DNA of 64,000 nt. Origin: Cordylochernes scorpioides. Lineage: Eukaryota; Arthropoda; Arachnida; Pseudoscorpiones; Chernetidae. Both the position numbers and the translations under genes were made by a program. The stretch covers positions 59,622,899 to 59,686,898 of the forward strand of contig CP092863.1 in the NCBI GenBank assembly GCA_030710605.1, written 5' to 3'. Below the pieces are notes generated by a model. That model had not been told where the DNA came from. It made no database searches and saw nothing but the letters and a program-made list of their open reading frames with translations. This document shows positions 1-12,600 of this stretch, piece after piece. The first letter of the stretch is position 1; the number at the start of each line of letters is the position of its first letter.

Positions 1-100
1 CAACCTTACCATAACATCATTTGAGTACCAAGATATTATGATGTTATAATTAAGTTGCAGTAATAAAGGAGGTAGGTAACTACATGTAAACATTAAGTCA

Positions 101-345
101 TATAAAGCTATACAACCAGTTTAACCGCATAAGTTTCTTTTTATTTATGAAAAATCATTTTTAATTTCAAAGATTTTAATTCAAACGTCATCCATTCATA
201 TATAGACCATCACTCTTCATATATTCAACCTTTTCATACGTCATCCAAAAGTTAGAAATATTAAATTATTTCTCTTTGAAATTAAAAATGATTTTTCATA
301 AATAAAAAGAAACTTATGCGGTTAAACTGGTTGTATAGCTTTATA
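101..345. repeat. Perfect 73-bp inverted repeat with ~99-bp loop
   Basis: Bases 101-173 and 273-345 are exact reverse complements of each other, separated by about 99 bases. The 13-mer attaagtcatata occurs at the left edge (about 92-104) and again just right of the right arm (about 371-383), which may be a target duplication or part of a larger repeat. No coding sequence is seen. The structure resembles a fold-back element or MITE, 130 bp upstream of the AK3 start. Perfect arms imply youth, gene conversion or an assembly artefact. Confidence 0.75.
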
Positions 346-472
346 ATTATACGCCGCAGTCATTTATAAGTATTAAGTCATATATTATACAAGTTAATTT
401 CATATATCTCTTGCTCCTATGTATGTTTTCTATAACATAGCCAACAGAAATTATCTTGAATGTGCGTCCTAG

Positions 473-605
473 ATGTCCAAGGTAATCCGAGCAGTTCTTA
501 TTGGGGCCCCAGGCTCTGGCAAGGGAACACTGGCCGGGCGAATTGCCAACACATTTGGTTTCACTCACCTGGCTTCTGGAGACATTCTCCGGCAGAACTC
601 CTCTG
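473..605 (+). CDS. AK3: AK3 exon 1 (residues 1-44)
   Basis: Encodes the N-terminus, the P-loop GAPGSGKGT and the AMP-binding SGDILR. It ends in phase 1 at a gtatgt donor (606). Base composition is visibly more GC-rich than the surrounding DNA. Confidence 0.93.
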
Positions 606-3600
606 GTATGTCTTCACTTTGACTGGCTCCCATCTCATTACACTCAACATTACATTTTTATCTGGAATTATTTTTATATTTCATATCTGTCTTTCTTCTA
701 CATTATATACATTTTAATTCAATTTTTCAAACACTGGGGTCAGGGTTTATTCACTAATCTGCATCTAATCTTTCTGCTCAGAGAAAATTTAAAGGTGCAT
801 TGTATTGATGCATTTAATAAATGCATTAATAGCAATTAAACTCAATGTAAACTATGCTACAGTAAAACCTCTTATGACCATTCTGATGAGCCAACATATC
901 TGTAAAATCAAAAGTGACTTGATGAGTATCCATCTTGTTAGATGGAAGGTTCTACTTGTTTTTTTTTTTAACTTAATTTTTTCCCCTCTATGGTCTATAA
1001 AAGTATTTTCTAGGTGATGTTTGGGTAACAGCAATGCCACCTTCCCGAGTACTTTGTCTACTAAATGATTTTTGTAGCAATGTCCTCTCCGACTGAAGGG
1101 TCACATCTACTATAATATACATCTTAATTTTTTATAAAATGTCTCTTTTATTTGCCTGCTGATTAGTTCTCTGCTATCATGTGACCATAATCTAGCAATC
1201 AGCATTAAATTCATTGGCCAATCAGCATACAGAAATCTCCACCTCCACTTCCCTCCCAAAATCTTCACGAAGACTCTTCTGGAACTATAAGAAAGCCTCC
1301 TGGAATTCATTTAGAACATCAATAGATAGTCTTCTCAGCAAAATCCCACTAAATTCCTCCTTGGAAGACAGATGGAAGAACTGGAAGTCTGCAGTCCTAA
1401 TTTCTGCCAAACAAAATATCCCCCAGAGGAAACGGAAAATTATACATTCCAGGATATAGAGATGTACTAGATCTTTTGAAAGATGAAATAGAAGATAGGA
1501 ACCAAGTTTACCAAGATCTTATTGAGAACAAAAACACCCTCATCAGAGATTACAATCACCTTGCTGCAAAAATTAAGCCTAAGGCCGACCAAATCACACA
1601 GAATAAGTGGATTGAACTCTGCTCTTCAATTGACCCAAAAACCAGCGACACAAAACTATGGAGACTGCTACATGCCCTCAATCAGGACACTTCATCTCCC
1701 AGCAGCTCAAATACCTTCAAGGATAATTCTGGAAATCCCCTTACAGATAAATACAGCATAGCAAATCATTTTGCCCACCATTACAGCTCCACTGCAAAAC
1801 TTAATTTCAATTTCAGGATAAAATAATAGGTAGAAAATCTAGGCTCATCCGAAACTTTGCAAAATCCAAACCCAACCACATTTTCAGTAAACCTTTTCAA
1901 GAGCATGAACTTGATGAAGCTTTAAATCATCTCGACTATACAAAAGCTCCTGGTCCAGACAACATCACTGGATCTATGTTGAAAAATCTCAGCTCCCATG
2001 CCAAACTAGAACTCTTAAGCATTTTCGATTACAGTTGGAGCTTGTCTACCCTCCCTAAAGAATGGAAGCATGCCACAATTATCCCCATCCACAAACCAGG
2101 CAAGCCTGACAACCACCCAACCAACTACAGGCCTATCTCTCTGACTTCTATTCCGTGCAAAATCATGGAACACATGATTCTCAATAGGTTAACTTTTTAT
2201 CTTAACCTCAACAACCTACTAGACCCTTATTAAAGAGCTTTCAAAAAATATCAAAGCACTGAGGATTCAATCTTTTACTTCGTTCAACAAATCCAGGACA
2301 GCTCAATCATAAACCTACAAAATCTACTATAGCACCCTTAATCAACCTCTCCCAAACCTTTGGCAAAGTCTGGAAGTAAAAGTTAATTCTCAAACTCGAT
2401 AAACTTGGAATAGAGGGAAGAATGCTGAATTGGATCAGCAACTTTCTATCCAAACTCGCAATACAGGTTAATTTCGACAAGAACAAATCAAAACCACTCG
2501 TATTTACCAAGGTCTACCCCAAGGGTCAATCCTAAGCCCTATCTCTTCAATATTTACCTAAATGATGTACACACTTTCATAAAACCACCAGCTAAAATTG
2601 CCCTTTACGCAGATGATGTAATCATCTGGGTCTCCAAAACAACCTCTCCGATGCAGAACACTCTCTGAATAAAGCCATGAAAAATCTGCAAAAGGTAACC
2701 CAGAAACTGAAATTATCTATTAACATCAGTAAATCTGAAATTGGCCTCTTCACCATCAAAAACCACCTTCGCCACTGGACCCTAAATATTTCATTGAACA
2801 ACTCAATAATCCAATATTCAGATTCCCCAAGATATCTTGGTGTCACAATTGACCCTGCTCTCACTTTTAAAAAACATATTGACACCATGATAAACAAAGC
2901 CAAAAATACTCAGAATCCTGAAAAAAATGTCAGGCTCAAACTGGGGTGCAAATTCCAATATCTTACGCACAACGTATCTTGCACTCGTAAGACCTATTTT
3001 GGAATATGCTAGCCCAGCCTGGATCAATGCAAGTAAAACCAATAGACAGAATCCAAGCAAGCACAGCTAAAATCATCAACGGGATTCGAGGATTCTGCCC
3101 AAATCGCATTGCTGAACACGAATACAACCTTATTCCCCTGCACCTAAGGAGAAAATCTGCTCTTCAAATTTCATAACCAAAAAGAACCAAAAGAACATCT
3201 TACAGGAAAATTTATTAGAAAGTGGGTCCCAAATCAAAGACTAAAACGCCCCACTCCTCTCAACCTGGCTCACTAATCTAATCTTTTAGTCATCCCAATT
3301 AATCCCAAACACAGAACTTTCTATCCCCCACACATAACTCGCAACAAACTCACCTGTTTCCCTCATCTACCAGCCAATCCCAACAAGCATGAAACTCACC
3401 CAGAATTACTTAAAGCTCTTGGCCTCCATATCATTGAGGAAAATAGCTCCTTCTTAGACATCACAATTTACACTGATGGTAGCCAACTTGAAACTGGACT
3501 GTCTGGCAGTGGAATTGCTATCTACAAAGATAAGATCATGGAAAAAATCTCCCTTTCCCACCCTAGACACCTTTCAGTTTATAAATCGGAACTCTCTGCA

Positions 3601-6600
3601 ATAGATAAGCTCTAAAATACATCAACATCAACTCGCCAAGCAAAATAACATTCTTACATTCTTTAGAGGATTCCAACCTTCTTTAAAATAATAATATACT
3701 CCGACTCAAGAGTAGCCATTTATACCCTACAAAGCTGCTTCTCCAGTCAAGAACCTCTTCTCATGAGCTTCGCTAAATCTGTAAACCGACTCCCAGCCAA
3801 CAGCTCTGTCACAGTGCAATGGCTTCCAGCTTACGTTGGAATTCCTGGAAATGAGCTAGCAGACTCTGGCAAAGTCTGGAGCTCTTGGCCACCCTGAGGC
3901 CAAGAAAGCTACCACCCAAACTAGACGAAAAAGACCTCCTCCATACCATCAAGACCCAATGCCTGCAGAAATGGAAATCTACTGCTGCACATGACTGGTA
4001 CAGAGCAGGAGGGACAAACACCAGTTGTCCTACCAAGAGAACAACAGTCTTTGATTTCCAGACTTAAATCTGGTTATCCACGGACAATGACTTTCCAGAA
4101 TGGTTGCAAGGTTTTCCCACTATGTACTAAGCGCAATTCTCAGCCTGCAACCCCAAAACACATTATTGAATGTATTGACTCATCCATTGATGTGCTCTAC
4201 TCATCCCCGACAGACACCATCAAAAGTCTCAAGCTTTACAAGCTTGACACCCTAATATGATTGAGTGGAGATAAGAAAGAAGAAAAAGCATACAAGGTTT
4301 TTTTTTTCTTTTAGCTTAGTGATTGCATTGAACAATGTGAAGTCTTATATTATAAGGTCATAGGTTTTTGATTATCAGAATTTCACTTTTTTGGAAACAC
4401 TAAAAATGATTTTATTTTTGTCGCTCTATTTGAAAACCTATTGTGGAAATAAATATATTTAAGGGTTGTATTTATGACCCATTTTAATAGTAGGCCTTTA
4501 AAAAGTTAGTGCAAAAAGTTGGGACAAAAAAATTAAAAATGGGTACATTTAAAAATGAATTTGTGGAGCATGTTGAGACCGCAGCATATATTACTAATTA
4601 TAAGAAACGCCTTACTAAAGGATGGGAGTTTTTCTCAATAATCAGTTTTCGAAGATTTCATCCTTCAAATGGACACCACTTTGACAAAAACTTTCTTTGA
4701 TCGTAGCAATCATGTTCAACATAGTTTGTCTCAGTATTTCAGTAGGGATGGCACCTATTTTCCTTTAGATCCTGTTCTACAGTTGATTGATGGTAGTTGG
4801 CTTTATGGTGTACACCTCTTTTAGATATCCCACAGTCCATTGGAGTTGGATCTGGATGATCATATTGTCAAATCTGTGGATGTCTGGAAAATGTCGTCTA
4901 AGGGGTGTAATTGATGGTACCATCCTGCTGCATCCACATGTCTCTTAGTTCAAGCCATCATATGGAAGAGAAAAAAGTTTTGCAATATTATATTTTACCA
5001 CTTAGCTATCAGTTTCATTATGTTTGCTTTAAAACAAATAAGACCTATCACACACTCACTTCACACCGCACAATAACTTTGATACTGGTGTTTCATGTAA
5101 CATTTGCAGATTTTGTCTATCTCAGAATTGATAGTTTTGTTTATTAATATATCCACGGAGGTGGAAATGTGAGCTTTGTTGGACTGTTAAGGTGTGCACA
5201 AATTCATCACCATGCTGGTTACCCATCACAGAAAATTGTTTGTTCACCCCTCTTTTGGCTGCACAATTTTTGCACCACCTGTACTTTGCATGGATTCCAA
5301 TGTAAGCCATTTTTAATGATTTGCCACACTAGTATATGGAATATGTTCTTGGCTGCACACTTCCTGAGTCGACTTCTTTGGTCTATAGCTTTGGACACAA
5401 GAAGTTCAATGTTATTTGCATTACGAGGCAATCAAGGTCTCCCAGGTTTTTCACATTTGCTGCAGGCCTCACAAAAATTGTAAACTGCACGCATTAAGAC
5501 CTTTCAGGATGATGCTACCTGTTTCTTAAATGTTGTTTGAAATGCTGTTGTGCTCTGTGGTGATGGATATTCCACCACTGAAGAATGTCTCCATGCTATA
5601 CAAAATTTCAACAAAAGTTTGCATCACAATGATTCTGCCTAATAACAACAAATAAATCATTCCACTTCCTGTTAAGCTATATGGAAAATATCTATAAGAC
5701 TGTTATTGATTACACTATTTAAAATATAAATGTGTCGCATATTTTTGTCCCACCCTATCTTTTAGGAATGTAACGGTAAATTTTAGTGGCAAAAGAATAG
5801 TTGATTTTATGACATCAACACAATTTCAGGTGTAATTATTCTTGATATGTTCCATTGTATGTGCAATGAGCTAATGTTCAATCATAAAATGTTTATTTTT
5901 ATTTTTAACGTTATAGTTTGAGAGAGGACAGTGAACATCTGGTATGCTAGAAGTTCAAATGGAAAGATAAGGGGCGACAAAGATGTTTGGGGAAGATTTA
6001 TTGGAGTCTATATCCTTCTAAACGAAGTGATCAAAGGTAAATGGAGGTATGCAGGGTGTACTCTTCAGGAGATTTTTTCATTTATTGCCTTTACTACACA
6101 CACCTTGAAGAATGAAGGGAAGGATAGACCAAAATATTGGTATAATAGAGAATTGTCTATAATTAGAAAATATGAAGAGAATTGGATGAAATGGCATTCC
6201 ATGATGGTTACACTACATGATAATTGAAATTGTACCTTACCTCTCTCAATACAGCCCATGTTGTGTCTAGGTAGTGTGTTAACCCAGTCATGTTCCAGAG
6301 GCCGGCCAGGAGATCTCCCATCTGATTGGCAAGGGTCAGCTAGTTCCAGACAGGCTCATCAATGCCATCATGCTGGAGGAGATTGCCAGGGTCAAGACTC
6401 ATCTCCTCTTGGATGGTAGGTCTCCTCTGACTGCTGGTGGTTCTTACTATTTTTTTTTCACAACTTCTTCATTTCTACATGTGTAAACATGTGATGCACT
6501 TGCAGTATAAGCAGTTGCAAATAATACCTATACTCCATGGTCTGTACCATGTGGGAGGATACAACACTGATGCTATGATGTTTTTAGACTTCTTATTATA

Positions 6601-9600
6601 TTCCTAAGCTATTGAATTTGTAACCTTCCTCCTCTTACTTGGTCCATATGATGCCATTTGCTTCAATGCCTTTACATAAAATGGATTGTAAATTTGCTTA
6701 ATATTTAGCAGCTTGCTCTCTTTGTTGTAGTAACTCTTATTTGGTTGAAAATATTACTAGATTTGCTCCATTATTTTTAAAAAGTCTATAATATGATAAA
6801 AAAAAAAGTAATTAGTCTTTAAACCTTTGCAAACCTGTGTCAGATGGCATTGATAGCAGGAGGGTTGGTGGCAGGACCAGTACCTGTCCAACATTTCAAT
6901 ACACTAGAACCCCTCTCTGAAGGACCACACCTAGAGCCAAATTGTCCTTTAAAGAGACGTGTCTTTTTACCAGAGTGCAGCTAAATGGTAATTTTGTCCT
7001 TTGTAGGGAGGTGTCTTTCTAGCGAAAGTGTTGTCTCATGGAGGATATATTTGCTTCAAATTTTTATGACAGGTCTGCTGTTTTTTTTTTTGGCGTCTCC
7101 ATTAGTTTCCCTCGCCTTCTTGTAGCTGAAGACGTTGAATAAGCCTAATTCTGCTGGGGAGGACTTACTCACCACTACGTCACGGCCAGCCAATCACCGT
7201 GCTGCCTAGGGGGCAGTCCATTCTTCCTCCTCCATTAGTCTAAATAAAGGAGCTTAACACTTGCCTGTTGTTCGCGTTGACTCCGCGTGTTTCTAATCTA
7301 TCCGTTTCAATTGGCAGATGTAGTGCGATAATTGACTACTTCCTTTTATTATTATATCATCTAGTCCAGCTTCAACTTATAGCCCAACATCTGGTAGCAG
7401 AGCGTGGTTAATTTCGAGACACCACGCGCAAGATGACCTCGACGCTGATCAACACGCCCCTCGAGAAACTCAATGATCAGAACTACAGAAGCTGGAAGTA
7501 TAATACGAAGATGATGCTAATCGAAAGAGAACTCTGGAAGTATGTTACGGAGCCAGCACCCCCGATGAAGAAGCCTCAAGAACAATCTTCAACATGAAGC
7601 AAGAAAAGGCGTTGGCTATGATAACACTGACGATCTCACCGAGCCAACAGATTCATATAATGGACTGTACCACTGCACGAGAAGCATGGGATACCTTGGA
7701 ACAAGTATACGAACCCAAGTTAAGGTCAAGAATCCTCCAACTGAAGAAGCAGTTCATCTCCATAAGATTCGAAGAACAAGAGACGATGACGAACAATTTG
7801 GGGAGACTGAAGATCTGTTCGGATCACTTAAGAGAGGCAGGCGCAGAAATGCAAGATCAAGACCTCGCCTATTCAATGCTTGCTGGCCTACTGGAGTCAT
7901 ACGACAGTATCATCATGACCTTCAGCAACGTAGACGACAAGGAATTCACCTCTAGCAAGGTAAAACATGTGCTGCTAGCAGAATACGAGAGACGGATGGC
8001 CCGACGTGTGAATAACACAAATGAAGCTTTGCAGTTCGAGACAACGACCAGAAAGGAAGACAAGAAGAAGAAAAATTTCACCTGCTACAAGTGCGGCAAG
8101 GAAGGACATATCGCAAGATCATGCAGAGGAAAGGCTAAAGCTCCAGCTCCAAATTTCCAACCACCGAGATGTAGCACTCACGAGATAGCGGGAAGCGAAA
8201 TGCTAACAGCCCTATCCTGCGCCATTCCTGACAACTCTTGGGTGATAGACAGCGGCGCGACTCACCACTGTGTAACAAAAGGGAGTGGTTCACCAACTTC
8301 CAAGGAATAACGTCGGATCCGATCCTAACTGCGAGCGGGACTACACGAGTGGAAGGATGCGGCGACATCAAGTTCAAGGCTTATGTGAGTAAGCACCACG
8401 TTGACCTAAAACTATGTAATGTGCTGTATGTCCCTAATGTGCGACGAAACCTATTGTCAGTCTCGAGCATGGAAAATAAGGGCAAGATAGTTAATTTTGC
8501 GAACAGAAGAGCGCAAGTTTTCGATTTGGAGAACCGAATTGTTGCAATAGCACATGATGAAAATGGATTGTATGTCATTGAGGGGAGAGTCATTTTACCA
8601 ATCGCTGAATTGTTTAACAGTCAAAAGAGTTCACAAAAACAAACATTAGAACTATGGCATCAGAGATTGTTGGGTGGAAGGAGGACAGATGGCACACACC
8701 CCTTTTAAAATATTTTCTTTTTAATACTTGAAGCCCTGAGAGCATCTAGCTTCTCTGCTCAAACAAAACTACACTTTTCTTTTTTTAACTAACTAGACAT
8801 ATGCAAATCCTCTATTATACATTAATTTTGTACAAGAACTTACATATATAAATTTACAAATATTTTTATAATTAAATTTAAAAATGCAAATTATTTAAAC
8901 AATATAATTTACAAATATTAAAGTATCTTACATTTAATGAAAAGATGATCACCTCTAACAATCGTTCCCATGATCATCATTTCTCATGATTTACAACATC
9001 ATAGCTCTATTTACACAAAAGTACAATGAGATAGAATGAAATAAACAGGACAACACAGTGAAGGAATTTACAGATGATGCAGTCCCTTGTCGACTTGTAC
9101 AAGTAGTTGACTTCACACTCCCTCCTGCTTCGGGTCTAGTCCTGTCTGAAGATGAGTCTTGAATTAATTTGTAGATAGTTCATCTCCAAAACAGTTTCTC
9201 TTTGAAAGGACTTAGTTTCTCTTTAGATAAAGGTTTAGTTAGGAAGTCAGCTAAGTTTAAATTACTATTAACAAATTTTAAAGTGAATTCTTCCTCCTCA
9301 ACAAGTTTTCGAATGAATTGTAGTCTGATATCAATATGCTTGGTTTTTATATTTTCTACACTATTCTTACAGAAATATATAGCTGACTGATTGTCACAAA
9401 ATTGAATAGGTTTTCCCACATTAGGTAGTACGTCTATTTCTTTTAATATATTAAAATACCATATTGTTTCTTTTACACTTTCAGTTAAGGCTATAAATTC
9501 GGATTCCATAGAACTTAATGCAATACACTTTTGTTTTCTCGATTTCCATGTAAATAGGGTATCATCTAGATATAGTATGTATCCACTTGTAGAGTGTCTA

Positions 9601-12600
9601 TTGGTCAAATGACTTCCCCAGTTTGCATCAGAATATGCATTTAAGATGCCTCTATTAACTTTTGATAGGTTTATTTTATAATGTTTTGTCCTAAAGACAT
9701 AATTCATTAGATCTACAACGATATTCCAATGCTGATATGTGTATCCATTGCAGAATTGAGCCATTGTGTTTACTGAAAAAGAAATATCTGGTCGGCTTCT
9801 GTCTGCAAGGAAAGATAAACAACCTATTATTGATCTATATGGGTATATTTTCTCATGAGTTCAGTCTCAATAATTTTATCTTCCTTAATTTTTGGTGGTA
9901 ACCAGCACCCTGTTTTAAAAGGTAAATTTACCAATGTCTTAGGTAGATCTGTAAAACTAGTTATAAGTCTGTTTATATATGTTTCTTGATGTAGGTATAT
10001 GCCCTTGTCTGTAGTTTCAAAGTTAACTCCTAACAGATATTTGACCTTTCCTAATTCCTCTATATCTAACTTTTCTTTAATGATTTGAATAGTTTTTCCA
10101 ATTACAGATGTTTCTATTCCAAATAACAAGATATCATCAACATATACTATCAGGATAACACTATTATTCATTTTGTATACACAGTTGCACCATTTAATGG
10201 TCTCAAATCCTATTTAATTCAAAATTGAATCCAATTCTTTATTCCATTCTCTTACACTCTGATGTAACCCATAAATAGTCTTTTCTAAAAGACAAACTTT
10301 ATCTTCACTACCTTTTAGTTTGAATCCATCAGGTTGTTGCATGTAAATTTTTTCCTTCAAATTTCCATAAAGATAGGCTGATTTAACATCTAACTGGACA
10401 TGCTTCCATCTTAGCAAAGATACTAATATTATAAACAGGAATCTAATTATTGAAAAATTTACAACTGGTGAAAAAATGTCAGTGTAATCTATTCCATATT
10501 TCTGTCTATAACCTTGTGCCACAAGCCTAGCTTTATATCTTTTTATATTATTTTTATCATCCCTTTTTACGCTATATACCCATTTATTACCTAATATTTT
10601 CTCACCTTGAGCTGGGGGATCTACTAATTTCCATACTTTCCTATCTTTCATCACCTTAAGTTCATCCTCCATTGCTTTAATCTAATTCCTTTTTTCCTGT
10701 GATTGTTGTACATCATTAAAGTTTTTAGGAAGTTCTACATTATAGATTTCCTCATGGAAAATACTTTCGTACAAATCATCTTCTAAACAATTTGTTTCCA
10801 TTTTAACTTCATTTTCCTCGCTTATATCTGGTTTTTGTGGTCTAAATGAAAACATTTCAGAATTAAATTCAAGCTTTTGTGTTTCACAATATTTTTGTAC
10901 ATCATTAAATGATCTTAATTTTTGATCACTAGAAGGTGGATAATAGTATACATCTACTCGTGGTCCTGTCTTTCTAGGTACTTCTAGTGTTTTCCATTTA
11001 GTTATGTCTATTGGGGTAAGTGTATGTAAATTATGATTATCACTATCATTATTTTCATAAGGGTAGTTATCATCCTGTGGATAAAAAACATATTGTACTC
11101 TAGAAGCAGTACCAAATAAAGTATCTACACCTTTCTTAGCTTCATCAATATATACATGAATGGTTTCTATTACTTTTCTATCTGCTGGTAACCAGATTCT
11201 ATAACCTTTTGTTTTGGTTGCATAACCTACCATTATGCCTGAATTGGCCTTAGGTTGTAACTTATTTCTTTTTATTTTAGGGACATGTACATAAGCTAAT
11301 GAGCCAAAAATTTTTAAATGTCTTACAGATGGTTTATGTCCTAACCATAATTCCATTGGACTTACTCCTTTTGTTAGAGCATGTTCACATCTATTTTTAG
11401 TATATACAAAGGTATTTAGGGCTTCTGCCCAGAATCTGGCTTGTAATCCATTATCTAAAAGCATTGCTCGAACACCTTCAATAGCAGTTTGATTAAACCT
11501 TTAAGCAATTCCATTTTGTTCAGGACTATAAGTGGATGTTCTTTCTATTTTAATACCCAAATTTACTAGAAAATTTTCAAATTCTTTGTTACAGATTTCT
11601 AATCCATTATCTGTCCTAATACATTTTAATTTGGCATTTAATGCTCTCTCTCAGACTCATGCAAGTATTGCTTAAAATAGTTAAAAACTTCTGACTTTTT
11701 TTTAAGGAAATAAACATTAACCTTTCTAGAGTAGTCATCTATGATAGAAAGAAAATATCTACTGCCACCAAGTGATCTCACTGGTGCAGGACCCCAGATA
11801 TCCATATGCACTTTTCCTAAAGGTTTTCTAGTCAGAATTGTATAGCTAAATTTAAATGATGATCTGGTGATCTTAGCTACTTTACATATATCACATGTGG
11901 TTGGATTACCCTGAACTTTTTCTAATCCTTTGACAGTATTCTTTTTACTCATAGAATTAAGTATTTATGAGTTAATATGACAAAATCTCTTATGGAGAAA
12001 ATTAAGATTTGAGTTATAAGAAACTGAATAATTTTGAGCTTTGGCTTTATTAGGGTATCCATTTACAATATATAATTTATCTAATCGTCATTTTACCATT
12101 TTTCCATATAATCTTATTTCCTGCTATGTCTATGCATGATCCACTAATGTGATTCCTTCTCATGTTTGGTGCATATAAAACATTAAGTAGAGTTACCTCT
12201 ACAAATGTGTTATTTATGTCTCTTAAAAAAAAGTTGATATCTCCCTTACCTAAGATTGTTGACTTGCAGTCGACATCTCTAATCAAAGCTTCCATCGGGG
12301 GGATATCCTGGTAGTTCACAAACCAATCCTTTTCTTTGCAAAAATGAGATATAGCTGCGCTGTCTATCAGCCATTCTCCCAATTCACTAGTTGGATCACT
12401 TGCTCTTTCACTAATGTGGTGGAAGCTTAGAATTTCTGAGTGAAATGCAGAAGATTTTCCCTTGTAGTTCTAATCCTTTCTGTAATGTTGCCATTGAGAG
12501 TTTTTGTTTCTAAGAAAACAGTCTTTTAAAAGATGGCCAGTTTTCCCACAGAAGGAGCAATTCCTTATATCATGGGTTCTTGCTGTTCTTGGATGCACTG

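Noticed and set aside
347..839. Overlapping small ORFs around AK3 exon 1
   Set aside because: These are other-frame or opposite-strand shadows of exon 1 and its flanks; the real frame starts at 473.
5931..6227. 98-codon ORF in AK3 intron 1
   Set aside because: No recognisable motif, and it lies between intact exons in AT-rich DNA. A decayed LINE remnant or chance.
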